Assembly: GCA_028554795.2 (NCBI GenBank)
Contig: JAPYKE020000578.1
Location: 1-64,000 of the forward strand
Length of the DNA: 64,000 nucleotides
Origin: Sinohyriopsis cumingii
Lineage: Eukaryota > Mollusca > Bivalvia > Unionida > Unionidae
Reading direction: 5' to 3'
The notes under the pieces were generated by a model. The model was not told the DNA's origin. It did not search any database and was given only the letters and a program-made list of their open reading frames with translations. Numbering within the stretch: the stretch's first letter is position 1; each line of letters begins with the position of its first letter. Position numbers and translations under genes: made by a program. This document shows positions 23,273 through 36,759 of the stretch, piece by piece.

Positions 23273-25979
23273 TGAAAATTAAAAGTACTATTACTAGTAA
23301 CATAGTGTACAAAATATGTAAACTGTAAAAACTACAATATAAATATTAAAAATTATTATAACTTATTTGTATTTTGACTCTAAAACAGACATTAAGTTTA
23401 ATACATCCATACTTGTGTGCATGCTTTTTTGTGGGATGAAGATACTCAAATTTATTCAAGGCAGTTCATTTAGAAATTTGTATAGCTTTTAGATCTTAAA
23501 CTTTGTGAACCTTTGATAAGATGCGGGCTCATAATAAAGGAAAATAAATATGCCAGGTATGACACACTTATAAACTAAACTGTCATGAAATTTGGGTTTT
23601 ACACACAAATTTTAAAAGATGATGTAACAGACTGACATATATTAGACCACTAAATATATGACATTAAATACAATCCTAACATAACCACTTACCCAAATAT
23701 TTAATCTGTGGTGCTGGTCTTGACTTGCTTGGCCTAGGCAATCATTTTCAATTAAATATAAATTGTTCTTTTGAAATTAACACTACACTACTTTTCTTTT
23801 TCAATCCTGATTTTAGAATGATCTGACCCTCTCTATCATAATATATAAGAGAGAAGGTACGCCGGAACTTCCAAATACTTCGCTCCACCCATGACCCTCG
23901 ATTTGCTTCTGTTATTTCCGTCTTTAAAGGCACACGACCATACTATATGGCTTGTTTTACTTCTGAGATATTTTTTTATCCACCCAGCCATCATTGACTT
24001 TTCTGCGTTGTACTGAACTGAAGTTACGGGCTCCGAAACGTGCGATTTTCGCGAAGTTCTTCATTGCAGACACTTCCGGGCTCATGTGAAAACCGGTGAC
24101 AAGAGCGATAGGGACAATGTTTTCAACTCTATGGTGCATCATTTCTTGAATTAGAGAACAGCGGTAGATGGAAAAGTAACTTTTTTTTACTTACCATTAA
24201 CTCGGAATCCTGTTGCATGCAAGAATTAGACATCGAACATATATGCCACTCTATTTTGAAAATAGGTAAACTATACGGCACACGCGTGAACGCCGAAATA
24301 TGGTTGGCTCAAAAACTTGGCGAAAATGTAACGTTTACATGTTTGTGTGTTTTGAGATTTCCTGGTGTACTGCCTGGTTATTAGGCAAAAGTGAGTGATT
24401 GACTTAGTTGAGAATTTGAAAGATTGTAAAGGGTGAAGGAGGTGTGTGAGGGTGAGTGCGAGAGAAAGTTGGGTAGTGGAAACTTAAAGGTAGGAGAAGG
24501 AGTGTAAAGAAGAAAGAAAGAAGGGTATTGGGGTATGAATTATGTATGTAGTGGTTTAGGCGATAGAGCCCCAGGTACGGTAGGTTAGTCGGTAGAGGAC
24601 GAGGTACGGTGGGGTGGGAGTGGACGTGAAATGTTGTTTAGGACGCGACCTTTATGGCGGATTATCGGGGAACTTGATAAAGCTGGGAGTACACGATAAA
24701 GCTTGGTAGATAAGAGGAATGAATAAGAGCATAACACACTGGATGTAGACTGTAGACGTCGAAGGATGACCTGTATCGCATGGGACATATTCTCGTGAGT
24801 TTTTACTGAAATTTTATGTTATATAATCAAAAAGAAAGAAGGAATAGTCTGTTCCGTTGTAAATCGATGTTTTGGGATAGAATAGGGACAAAGAAGATCT
24901 AGTAAAAATGCAATTTCATTTTTCTACGTGTTTCAATTAAACAATCACACTAAAGCACTAAAAGTCAAAACATTTAAGAAAGATATCATATTCTTACAAA
25001 TTAGACTGCAGCAGACAGACTACATAACTGAGATCAGACATGGATCAGAAATAAATGAAGGTAAAATTTTTGTAAGCTTTAATGCATGTAGCATAACATT
25101 TAAGAGGGAATATCATCACTTGGCAAAATGTAAAGGAAGGATGTACTCGGCAAGAATAGTGTCACAGTTATTTATTATTGGCAATGACGTTGCCCCATCC
25201 CCTTTGCCCCTATGTGTGGGCGCCCATGCCCACATAGATTTTCTTCTTTCTGCACTATTTTTTTTTCTTCTTCAAATTATAACATTAGAAACTGGTACTA
25301 AAACTCCACTTAATTTATTGTTTAAACATGTCACTTTACCAATTTAAGGCTGTCAGTGAGATGGTACATCGACCCACAGCTAATATTTTTGCTTCAAAAC
25401 ACTTTCCAGAAAATCCAGGCCCTAGAGTGATCCTGCTGAGATTGGTGTCGGACTGTAGTGGGGTGGCTTTTGCATGTATTTCTTTGTTTCGCGCATTTGT
25501 GTCAAAATTCATAAACTTGCTTCATCTCTAGAAATGAAAATACTAAATGAAGGGAATAGTATAAGCAACTGTCCCTGAGACAGCTTAGACTTCTGGTTTT
25601 ATATTCTGAAGGTAATTGTGTCAGCCAACTAACACACATGGCTCACGCGACTTCCATATTCAAAAACAAAACGCAATAACTTTAGCAGCAGAGAGGGTGA
25701 ACAGACCTTTTGCTGAAACGTCATTTATGAAAACTGAAGCTTTCTAGGAAAACTATAAAAACATAAGGTCACTAACGCCAAAACCAAAACCTCTAACTTT
25801 ACCGAGAGTTTCTCTAAATGGGTTAGTTTATTTTGTTACTTTATTTTTGTCGTTAGTGTTCTTCTAAATTTGTATTTGTGCTTTTTGTTTATCCACCGAA
25901 CGTTTAATTGAGGTCGCACCCTCTCTGCTGCTATACTTAAATCATTATTATATCAATAATTTAATCTTACACTAGTAGA

Positions 25980-26652
25980 TTAGCTAGAGAAAGATTAGAA
26001 GCAATTACAAGATAGCGCCATGTTCATCATGCTCTCAAACAAAAACTACAGGACCGACAAGAAGCACAAGCTGAGTATGCAGCAGGTACAGAAAAATTAT
26101 ATAAACCTGTTACAAAGGTTACTGAAAGAGTTGCAGAAGCTACTGAAGGTCTTCTTCTAGCGTTAAAACAAACTGCTGAGCAAACTGGAAAGATATCAAG
26201 AACCAAACAAACAAAATAGATTTTAAGAGATCTTCCAGGTGAAATAGCTGCTGCTCAACACCTGATTCTCAGCTTAAAGAAGAACTTGAAGGTGAAGAAC
26301 TTGAAGGTGCTGTTGTAAACGAACCAGAACCGAAGGGAGAAAAAAACAACAGGAATCAGAACTAAATCAAACGATAAATTTTCCGAGGTGAATATTTCCT
26401 ACTTAATAAGTATTGAAGAGGTAAGATTACCTGCACTTGCCGTGCATAGTTATGATAATAGAAAGGTATTTCTGAAACCTCCATACGCAAAATAAATAGG
26501 GAAGTAGTGAAACCTGGTACAAGTGGATTTATAAAGTATACCATGAAACTGATAATGTCAAAAATGATGATCCAAAATATTTTGAATTTATTGATGGGAT
26601 AAATAAACATCTTGAAAGCTTACAACGAGTAGATGATATGCCTTATTTATAA
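25980..26652 (+). pseudogene. Broken gene relic, unit 6 copy
   Basis: It has the extra-A form plus a further A in CGCAAAATAAATAG near 26490, so it carries one more frameshift than most copies. Confidence 0.55.
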
Positions 26653-27825
26653 AGGAAGCGACACATGTACTGTACTGTAACATGATATTTTGGTCTCTCA
26701 TGTACCCTGTTTTGTTCAAGGTTAATTTCTCTTCTTGTGTTAATCCACAAAACCTACATATAGCCAAAGCTGACCATGTTATGATCTTGACAATTATGTC
26801 CAGCTATAATCATCAAAGCGAAAATCTCCATAGCTGTGCGAAGCCAAATATTTTATCACAACATTGCTGAACCAATTCCTGTAAATATATCTTTTTATAC
26901 TAGATAATGATATAATTATATAATAATAACCATTACTGGTACATATTATACTGTAGTTTGGCCAATACTTATTTCATTATTGAGAACCAGAAATTGGGAA
27001 ATACACATCATTAACTATAATAGGATTACTTACCTTGCTTAATCAATTAAGTATTGGTTCTAGACACATTGAAATAAAAATTTGGCTGCCAGGGAGGTAT
27101 AAATTGTGCCTAAAATGATGATTACATGTTACATGAGAAGGGTACTTTTTTACACAAAATCTTCACTGCTGAGAAAACTGGCCTTGTAAAGGAGGTTGCT
27201 GCTGGTGATGGTAGGTGGCATATATGTTGACGGACACTGTATTTCTCTTTCATTAATGAGCATAATAATTTGTAAGTCTAGCACAGAATCTAGTGTTAGA
27301 AAGGTATTTATTTAGGACACATTACCTTTAAGCTTTTTAGGTGCTTCAACTTCAATGGGCTTTTAGCAGGCCTCAACAACCTTACTTGGTACCATTTTAT
27401 CCTTTAAGAACTGCTTGATGTTAGATGATCCTGAAAATAGTGTATATGTTGATATTTTTAATAAACCAATACCTTCAAACCTGGTGCTAATATAATAAAA
27501 AATGAATGCAATTTATAGGGTATTTGTTTGATACATATGATGCTATTTTTAGCACATGATATACCTTTGATAACTAAAAAAAATCAGTTTAATATAATTT
27601 GTGTTATTTCCAACGACATTTCTCCTATGTAAGCAGCAACAATAATTGAATGTATGTTTTCCTCCAACATGTGTAGTTTTTACTATTTTTCATACAATAT
27701 AATGTTAATATTGTTTTTGTAGAATGTCTCAACACAAAAATGAATATCATGTACACTTTCTGTGTATTACACTCACTCCATGGATGAATGAATTTTATTG
27801 ATTGACTTATCCTCTATGAAAATTA

Positions 27826-28147
27826 GATGTGATGTGTGATGTGATAGGATTTGGATTTTTAATGTAGTTTTTTAAAAAATTCAGTCATATTGCTACAATG
27901 TCTGCAATGTGGCCGTTTACAGTAATGTCTAGCAATGGGGCATTATACCACAGACATGTGACATGATGTTCCACGCAGTCACATCCTGACACCAGGCCGA
28001 CCAGTCCTAACACTAACCTCCTAATGTTGAGCGCCAAGTGAGGCAGCTGTTAGCACCATTTTTGTAAGTCTTTGGTACGACTTGGCAGGGGATTGAACCC
28101 ATGACCTCCCGCATCCAAGGCAGATGCACTAACCACTAGGCCACTGG
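27826..28147 (-). mobile_element. tRNA-derived SINE, unit 6 copy
   Basis: It is 322 bp with A and B boxes and target duplication intact. Confidence 0.85.
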
Positions 28148-30854
28148 TGAAAATTAAAAGTACTATTACTAGTAACATAGTGTACAAAATATGTAAACTG
28201 TAAAAACTACAATATAAATATTAAAAATTATTATAACTTATTTGTATTTTGACTCTAAAACAGACATTAAGTTTAATACATCCATACTTGTGTGCATGCT
28301 TTTTTGTGGGATGAAGATACTTAAATTTATTCAAGGCAGTTCATTTAGAAATTTGTATAGCTTTTAGATCTTAAACATTGTGAACCTTTGATAAGATGCG
28401 GGCTCATAATAAAGGAAAATAAATATGCCAGGTATGACACACTTATAAACTAAACTGTCATGAAATTTGGGTTTTACACACAAATTTTAAAAGATGATGT
28501 AACAGACTGACATATATTAGACCACTAAATATATGACATTAAATACAATCCTAACATAACCACTTACCCAAATATTTAATCTGTGGTGCTGGTCTTGACT
28601 TGCTTGGCCTAGGCAATCATTTTCAATTAAATATAAATTGTTCTTTTGAAATTAACACTACACTACTTTTCTTTTTCAATCCTGATTTTAGAATGATCTG
28701 ACCCTCTCTATCATAATATATAAGAGAGAAGGTACGCCGGAACTTCCAAATACTTCGCTCCACCCATGACCCTCGATTTGCTTCTGTTATTTCCGTCTTT
28801 AAAGGCACACGACCATACTATATGGCTTGTTTTACTTCTGAGATATTTTTTTATCCACCCAGCCATCATTGACTTTTCTGCGTTGTACTGAACTGAAGTT
28901 ACGGGCTCCGAAACGTGCGATTTTCGCGAAGTTCTTCATTGCAGACACTTCCGGGCTCATGTGAAAACCGGTGACAAGAGCGATAGGGACAATGTTTTCA
29001 ACTCTATGGTGCATCATTTCTTGAATTAGAGAACAGCGGTAGATGGAAAAGTAACTTTTTTTTACTTACCATTAACTCGGAATCCTGTTGCATGCAAGAA
29101 TTAGACATCGAACATATATGCCACTCTATTTTGAAAATAGGTAAACTATACGGCACACGCGTGAACGCCGAAATATGGTTGGCTCAAAAACTTGGCGAAA
29201 ATGTAACGTTTACATGTTTGTGTGTTTTGAGATTTCCTGGTGTACTGCCTGGTTATTAGGCAAAAGTGAGTGATTGACTTAGTTGAGAATTTGAAAGATT
29301 GTAAAGGGTGAAGGAGGTGTGTGAGGGTGAGTGCGAGAGAAAGTTGGGTAGTGGAAACTTAAAGGTAGGAGAAGGAGTGTAAAGAAGAAAGAAAGAAGGG
29401 TATTGGGGTATGAATTATGTATGTAGTGGTTTAGGCGATAGAGCCCCAGGTACGGTAGGTTAGTCGGTAGAGGACGAGGTACGGTGGGGTGGGAGTGGAC
29501 GTGAAATGTTGTTTAGGACGCGACCTTTATGGCGGATTATCGGGGAACTTGATAAAGCTGGGAGTACACGATAAAGCTTGGTAGATAAGAGGAATGAATA
29601 AGAGCATAACACACTGGATGTAGACTGTAGACGTCGAAGGATGACCTGTATCGCATGGGACATATTCTCGTGAGTTTTTACTGAAATTTTATGTTATATA
29701 ATCAAAAAGAAAGAAGGAATAGTCTGTTCCGTTGTAAATCGATGTTTTGGGATAGAATAGGGACAAAGAAGATCTAGTAAAAATGCAATTTCATTTTTCT
29801 ACGTGTTTCAATTAAACAATCACACTAAAGCACTAAAAGTCAAAACATTTAAGAAAGATATCATATTCTTACAAATTAGACTGCAGCAGACAGACTACAT
29901 AACTGAGATCAGACATGGATCAGAAATAAATGAAGGTAAAATTTTTGTAAGCTTTAATGCATGTAGCATAACATTTAAGAGGGAATATCATCACTTGGCA
30001 AAATGTAAAGGAAGGATGTACTCGGCAAGAATAGTGTCACAGTTATTTATTATTGGCAATGACGTTGCCCCATCCCCTTTGCCCCTATGTGTGGGCGCCC
30101 ATGCCCACATAGATTTTCTTCTTTCTGCACTATTTTTTTTTCTTCTTCAAATTATAACATTAGAAACTGGTACTAAAACTCCACTTAATTTATTGTTTAA
30201 ACATGTCACTTTACCAATTTAAGGCTGTCAGTGAGATGGTACATCGACCCACAGCTAATATTTTTGCTTCAAAACACTTTCCAGAAAATCCAGGCCCTAG
30301 AGTGATCCTGCTGAGATTGGTGTCGGACTGTAGTGGGGTGGCTTTTGCATGTATTTCTTTGTTTCGCGCATTTGTGTCAAAATTCATAAACTTGCTTCAT
30401 CTCTAGAAATGAAAATACTAAATGAAGGGAATAGTATAAGCAACTGTCCCTGAGACAGCTTAGACTTCTGGTTTTATATTCTGAAGGTAATTGTGTCAGC
30501 CAACTAACACACATGGCTCACGCGACTTCCATATTCAAAAACAAAACGCAATAACTTTAGCAGCAGAGAGGGTGAACAGACCTTTTGCTGAAACGTCATT
30601 TATGAAAACTGAAGCTTTCTAGGAAAACTATAAAAACATAAGGTCACTAACGCCAAAACCAAAACCTCTAACTTTACCGAGAGTTTCTCTAAATGGGTTA
30701 GTTTATTTTGTTACTTTATTTTTGTCGTTAGTGTTCTTCTAAATTTGTATTTGTGCTTTTTGTTTATCCACCGAACGTTTAATTGAGGTCGCACCCTCTC
30801 TGCTGCTATACTTAAATCATTATTATATCAATAATTTAATCTTACACTAGTAGA

Positions 30855-31527
30855 TTAGCTAGAGAAAGATTAGAAGCAATTACAAGATAGCGCCATGTTC
30901 ATCATGCTCTCAAACAAAAACTACAGGACCGACAAGAAGCACAAGCTGAGTATGCAGCAGGTACAGAAAAATTATATAAACCTGTTACAAAGGTTACTGA
31001 AAGAGTTGCAGAAGCTACTGAAGGTCTTCTTCTAGCGTTAAAACAAACTGCTGAGCAAACTGGAAAGATATCAAGAACCAAACAAACAAAATAGATTTTA
31101 AGAGATCTTCCAGGTGAAATAGCTGCTGCTCAACACCTGATTCTCAGCTTAAAGAAGAACTTGAAGGTGAAGAACTTGAAGGTGCTGTTGTAAACGAACC
31201 AGAACCGAAGGGAGAAAAAAACAACAGGAATCAGAACTAAATCAAACGATAAATTTTCCGAGGTGAATATTTCCTACTTAATAAGTATTGAAGAGGTAAG
31301 ATTACCTGCACTTGCCGTGCATAGTTATGATAATAGAAAGGTATTTCTGAAACCTCCATACGCAAAATAAATAGGGAAGTAGTGAAACCTGGTACAAGTG
31401 GATTTATAAAGTATACCATGAAACTGATAATGTCAAAAATGATGATCCAAAATATTTTGAATTTATTGATGGGATAAATAAACATCTTGAAAGCTTACAA
31501 CGAGTAGATGATATGCCTTATTTATAA
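30855..31527 (+). pseudogene. Broken gene relic, unit 7 copy
   Basis: It has the same two extra A bases as unit 6, showing a shared recent origin. Confidence 0.55.
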
Positions 31528-32700
31528 AGGAAGCGACACATGTACTGTACTGTAACATGATATTTTGGTCTCTCATGTACCCTGTTTTGTTCAAGGTTAA
31601 TTTCTCTTCTTGTGTTAATCCACAAAACCTACATATAGCCAAAGCTGACCATGTTATGATCTTGACAATTATGTCCAGCTATAATCATCAAAGCGAAAAT
31701 CTCCATAGCTGTGCGAAGCCAAATATTTTATCACAACATTGCTGAACCAATTCCTGTAAATATATCTTTTTATACTAGATAATGATATAATTATATAATA
31801 ATAACCATTACTGGTACATATTATACTGTAGTTTGGCCAATACTTATTTCATTATTGAGAACCAGAAATTGGGAAATACACATCATTAACTATAATAGGA
31901 TTACTTACCTTGCTTAATCAATTAAGTATTGGTTCTAGACACATTGAAATAAAAATTTGGCTGCCAGGGAGGTATAAATTGTGCCTAAAATGATGATTAC
32001 ATGTTACATGAGAAGGGTACTTTTTTACACAAAATCTTCACTGCTGAGAAAACTGGCCTTGTAAAGGAGGTTGCTGCTGGTGATGGTAGGTGGCATATAT
32101 GTTGACGGACACTGTATTTCTCTTTCATTAATGAGCATAATAATTTGTAAGTCTAGCACAGAATCTAGTGTTAGAAAGGTATTTATTTAGGACACATTAC
32201 CTTTAAGCTTTTTAGGTGCTTCAACTTCAATGGGCTTTTAGCAGGCCTCAACAACCTTACTTGGTACCATTTTATCCTTTAAGAACTGCTTGATGTTAGA
32301 TGATCCTGAAAATAGTGTATATGTTGATATTTTTAATAAACCAATACCTTCAAACCTGGTGCTAATATAATAAAAAATGAATGCAATTTATAGGGTATTT
32401 GTTTGATACATATGATGCTATTTTTAGCACATGATATACCTTTGATAACTAAAAAAAATCAGTTTAATATAATTTGTGTTATTTCCAACGACATTTCTCC
32501 TATGTAAGCAGCAACAATAATTGAATGTATGTTTTCCTCCAACATGTGTAGTTTTTACTATTTTTCATACAATATAATGTTAATATTGTTTTTGTAGAAT
32601 GTCTCAACACAAAAATGAATATCATGTACACTTTCTGTGTATTACACTCACTCCATGGATGAATGAATTTTATTGATTGACTTATCCTCTATGAAAATTA

Positions 32701-33022
32701 GATGTGATGTGTGATGTGATAGGATTTGGATTTTTAATGTAGTTTTTTAAAAAATTCAGTCATATTGCTACAATGTCTGCAATGTGGCCGTTTACAGTAA
32801 TGTCTAGCAATGGGGCATTATACCACAGACATGTGACATGATGTTCCACGCAGTCACATCCTGACACCAGGCCGACCAGTCCTAACACTAACCTCCTAAT
32901 GTTGAGCGCCAAGTGAGGCAGCTGTTAGCACCATTTTTGTAAGTCTTTGGTACGACTTGGCAGGGGATTGAACCCATGACCTCCCGCATCCAAGGCAGAT
33001 GCACTAACCACTAGGCCACTGG
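32701..33022 (-). mobile_element. tRNA-derived SINE, unit 7 copy
   Basis: It is 322 bp with A and B boxes and target duplication intact. Confidence 0.85.
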
Positions 33023-34573
33023 TGAAAATTAAAAGTACTATTACTAGTAACATAGTGTACAAAATATGTAAACTGTAAAAACTACAATATAAATATTAAA
33101 AATTATTATAACTTATTTGTATTTTGACTCTAAAACAGACATTAAGTTTAATACATCCATACTTGTGTGCATGCTTTTTTGTGGGATGAAGATACTCAAA
33201 TTTATTCAAGGCAGTTCATTTAGAAATTTGTATAGCTTTTAGATCTTAAACTTTGTGAACCTTTGATAAGATGCGGGCTCATAATAAAGGAAAATAAATA
33301 TGCCAGGTATGACACACTTATAAACTAAACTGTCATGAAATTTGGGTTTTACACACAAATTTTAAAAGATGATGTAACAGACTGACATATATTAGACCAC
33401 TAAATATATGACATTAAATACAATCCTAACATAACCACTTACCCAAATATTTAATCTGTGGTGCTGGTCTTGACTTGCTTGGCCTAGGCAATCATTTTCA
33501 ATTAAATATAAATTGTTCTTTTGAAATTAACACTACACTACTTTTCTTTTTCAATCCTGATTTTAGAATGATCTGACCCTCTCTATCATAATATATAAGA
33601 GAGAAGGTACGCCGGAACTTCCAAATACTTCGCTCCACCCATGACCCTCGATTTGCTTCTGTTATTTCCGTCTTTAAAGGCACACGACCATACTATATGG
33701 CTTGTTTTACTTCTGAGATATTTTTTTATCCACCCAGCCATCATTGACTTTTCTGCGTTGTACTGAACTGAAGTTACGGGCTCCGAAACGTGCGATTTTC
33801 GCGAAGTTCTTCATTGCAGACACTTCCGGGCTCATGTGAAAACCGGTGACAAGAGCGATAGGGACAATGTTTTCAACTCTATGGTGCATCATTTCTTGAA
33901 TTAGAGAACAGCGGTAGATGGAAAAGTAACTTTTTTTTACTTACCATTAACTCGGAATCCTGTTGCATGCAAGAATTAGACATCGAACATATATGCCACT
34001 CTATTTTGAAAATAGGTAAACTATACGGCACACGCGTGAATGCCGAAATATGGTTGGCTCAAAAACTTGGCGAAAATGTAACGTTTACATGTTTGTGTGT
34101 TTTGAGATTTCCTGGTGTACTGCCTGGTTATTAGGCAAAAGTGAGTGATTGACTTAGTTGAGAATTTGAAAGATTGTAAAGGGTGAAGGAGGTGTGTGAG
34201 GGTGAGTGCGAGAGAAAGTTGGGTAGTGGAAACTTAAAGGTAGGAGAAGGAGTGTAAAGAAGAAAGAAAGAAGGGTATTGGGGTATGAATTATGTATGTA
34301 GTGGTTTAGGCGATAGAGCCCCAGGTACGGTAGGTTAGTCGGTAGAGGACGAGGTACGGTGGGGTGGGAGTGGACGTGAAATGTTGTTTAGGACGCGACC
34401 TTTATGGCGGATTATCGGGGAACTTGATAAAGCTGGGAGTACACGATAAAGCTTGGTAGATAAGAGGAATGAATAAGAGCATAACACACTGGATGTAGAC
34501 TGTAGACGTCGAAGGATGACCTGTATCGCATGGGACATATTCTCGTGAGTTTTTACTGAAATTTTATGTTATA

Positions 34574-34576
34574 TAA
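34574..34576. repeat. Target-site duplication TAA, left
   Basis: TAA stands directly before CACTGG. The uninterrupted units have a single TAA in TTATATAATC at this point. Confidence 0.85.
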
Positions 34577-34588
34577 CACTGGTCAACA
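34577..34588 (+). repeat. Left terminal inverted repeat of the transposon
   Basis: CACTGGTCAACA matches the complement of the right end at 11 of 12 positions (T against A at position 7). Confidence 0.9.
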
Positions 34589-34810
34589 GTGAAATCATTA
34601 CTGACTTGAAAAGGCCCTAATCTGTAGTATTTTGGTGTGCCGAACACGAATATAACCGTGAAAAATTTGTATTGGCTCTCGTTTTGAAGATATTCATATA
34701 CCTCATTTTCTATGTTTCACTGTGTAAATTTCTCCAGTAGGACTGCAGCAACATCCGGAATAATGATGTAACATTGCATAATACCATCATGCTCACATCA
34801 TCCACAGTTG

Positions 34811-34833
34811 ATTGCATCATTTTCTGATGCAAT
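34811..34833. repeat. Perfect 9-bp-stem hairpin in the transposon leader
   Basis: ATTGCATCA and TGATGCAAT flank a five-base loop TTTTC. It lies between the left terminus and the promoter region and could be a binding site; no function is shown. Confidence 0.5.
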
Positions 34834-34838
34834 GCAAT

Positions 34839-34952
34839 ACTAATGCCATGCGGCTGCTGAAGTAAGTTGACGTCAGCAGTGTACTATACATGTGTAGGCC
34901 TATTATACTAATGCCAGGCGGCTGCTGAAGCTGACGTAAGCAGTGTACTATA
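34839..34952 (+). repeat. Direct repeat pair upstream of the transposase
   Basis: A segment of about 46-50 bp occurs twice, at 34839-34888 and 34907-34952. Both copies read ACTAATGCC...GGCTGCTGAAG...TGACGT...GCAGTGTACTATA, with the second 4 bp shorter inside. The TGACGT core resembles a CRE/ATF-type site and sits directly before the TATA box. Confidence 0.75.
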
Positions 34953-34980
34953 TAAAGCCCAATCAGATAGGTTCAGCATT
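34949..34980 (+). promoter_or_regulatory. Likely core promoter of the transposase (TATA box and initiator)
   Basis: TATATAAA at 34949-34956 is followed about 25 bp later by TTCAGCATT (34972-34980), an acceptable initiator with its A at 34975. This leaves a 5' leader of about 95 bases before the ATG at 35071. Inferred from spacing alone. Confidence 0.5.
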
Positions 34981-35070
34981 TAAAATATTTTAGACGTTGT
35001 GCGAGACAGTTCAAGCTACTGTTACATAAAACTTATTATTTTATCCATTTACGTACAATAAAGAACAGTA

Positions 35071-36759
35071 ATGCCTCGAAAGTGTGTTAATACCGCGGAC
35101 AATTTTTGCTATATTTGTGGGGAAGTGACATTTGCCAACCAGAAGAAAAGTATCAATTCTCAAGTGAAGAAGGCATATCATCTTTACTTCGGATGCAAGG
35201 TTGGTGACCAAGACAAGCCTTGGGCTCCGCATATATGCTGTGCTACATGTACAACACAGCTTTCACAGTGGTTGAATTGCAAAAGGTCATCAATGCCGTT
35301 TGCAGTCCCAATGGTGTGGAGAGAGCCAAGCAACCACCTAAATGACTGTTACTTCTGCTTGGTTCCTCCTCTTTCCGGCGGAATAACGAAGCGAAAGAAG
35401 TCGAGAATAGTCTACCCAAACATTCCGTCTGCATTGAGACCAGTTCCACATGGTGAGGGACTTCCTATTCCAGAACCTCCAGCAGAATATTCTCTTGATT
35501 CATCTGACGAAGACAAAGGTGAGTCGACCTGTTCTTCTCCTGGTCCATAAGCATGCAGTGATCCAAATTTTCACTGTGGTGCATCATCAACCCCACACAG
35601 AATAACACAGGAAGAACTAAATGACCTGATTCGTGATTTGGACTTATCAAAGAACAAGGCAGAATTGCTAGGATCAAGACTCCAACAATGGAATCTTCTA
35701 GAAGAAGATGTCACAATTACTGCATATCGAAAGCGCCACCAGCAATTGGAGCCTTTCTTCAGAAAGGAAAGTAATCTGATATTCTGTTTCGATATTGAGG
35801 GCCTCATGAATGCTTTAAAAATCACTCATGACCCACAAGAATGGAGACTATTTGTGGACTCTTCGAAACTGAGTCTCAAGGCTGTGATTTTGCACAATGG
35901 AAACATTCTTCCATCTATTCCAGTAGCGTATGCTGTCCACATGAAAGAGACATACGATAACTTAAGGCAGCTACTGAATTCCATTCAGTATAACAAGTAC
36001 AGCTGGCACCTCTGTGGTGATTTGAAGGTAGTTGCCCTTTTAATGGGACTGCAGCAAGGATATACAAAATACATGTGTTTCTTATGCGAGTGGGATAGCC
36101 GAGCAAGGGAAATGCACTACATGAGGAAGGAATGGACTCACAGGCAGAATGTAGCCATTGGAGAGAAGAATATCCAACACCCAGCTCTGGTTGAGGCTCA
36201 GAAAATCTTGCTACCACCCCTTCACATCAAACTAGGTTTGATGAAGAACTTCGTGAAAGCCATTGACCGGACTTTGCCAGCATTCCGATACCTGCATGAA
36301 AAATTCCCTCGACTCAGCGAAGCAAAGATTAAAGAGGGAGTTTTTGTGGGTCCTCAGATTTGAGAGCTTTTCAAAGATGACCGGTTCAACAACTTGCTGG
36401 AAGGTGACACGAAACAAGCATGGAATGCTTTTCGCCTAGTTTCTACAAACTTCCTCGGAAATGTTAGGGCAGAAAACTATAAGGAACTAGTAGAAGACAT
36501 GTTGATGAAGTATAAGAAACTTGGCTGCAATATGTCTCTAAAGATTCACTTCCTTCATTCCCATTTGGATTTCTTTCCTAGCAACTGTGGTATTGTTAGT
36601 GATGAACATGGCGAACGTTTTCATCAAGATATCGCAACAATGGAACAAAGATACCAGGGAAAATGGTCCACTACAATGCTGGCTGACTACTGCTGGACAC
36701 TCCTCAGAGATGCTCCCGAACAGCTGTACAAGAGACAGGCGAAGAAATCTAAGATGTAG
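35071..36759 (+). pseudogene. DDE-type transposase, nearly intact, with two in-frame stop codons
   Basis: A single frame of 562 codons starts with ATG at 35071 (G at -3) and ends with TAG at 36757-36759. It is interrupted only by TAA at 35548-35550 (codon 160) and TGA at 36361-36363 (codon 431), with no frameshift. The N-terminus has paired cysteines, C13-x2-C16 and C57-x2-C60, like a ZAD-type zinc-binding fold, and another C93-x2-C96. An RNase H-like catalytic part follows. Candidate acidic residues are D263 (in LFVDSSKLSLKAV), D317 (in CGDLK) and E515 (in DEHGERFHQDI). C336-x2-C339 (KYMCFLCEWDSR) follows the second Asp, as in hAT/CMC-type transposases. I recall this protein as a multicopy 'uncharacterized protein' in arthropods (SMPFAVPMVWRE motif). 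The TGA is one C-to-T change from CGA (Arg). The catalytic assignment is inferred. Confidence 0.88.

Larger units (their letters stand above)
19495..24369 (+). repeat. Tandem unit 5 (4875 bp)
   Basis: It has an eight-A run near 22700, where units 1-4 have seven, and AATGTTAATATT near 22830. The latter is shared only with units 6 and 7; other complete units read AATGTTTATATT. Confidence 0.95.
24370..29244 (+). repeat. Tandem unit 6 (4875 bp)
   Basis: It shares with unit 7 an extra A in CGCAAAATAAATAG near 26490, a nine-T run near 25258 and the G state equivalent to 1467. Private changes are GATACTTAAATTT near 28320 and TTAAACATTGTG near 28376. Confidence 0.95.
29245..34119 (+). repeat. Tandem unit 7 (4875 bp)
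   Basis: It is nearly identical to unit 6, including the extra A near 31365 and the GTTAATATT state near 32580. It begins a run of units (7-10) with CGTGAATGCC near 34040 in place of CGTGAACGCC. Confidence 0.95.

Noticed and set aside
35041..36417. Several antisense ORFs of 61-100 codons opposite the transposase
   Set aside because: They are shadows of the transposase frame, with no domains of their own.
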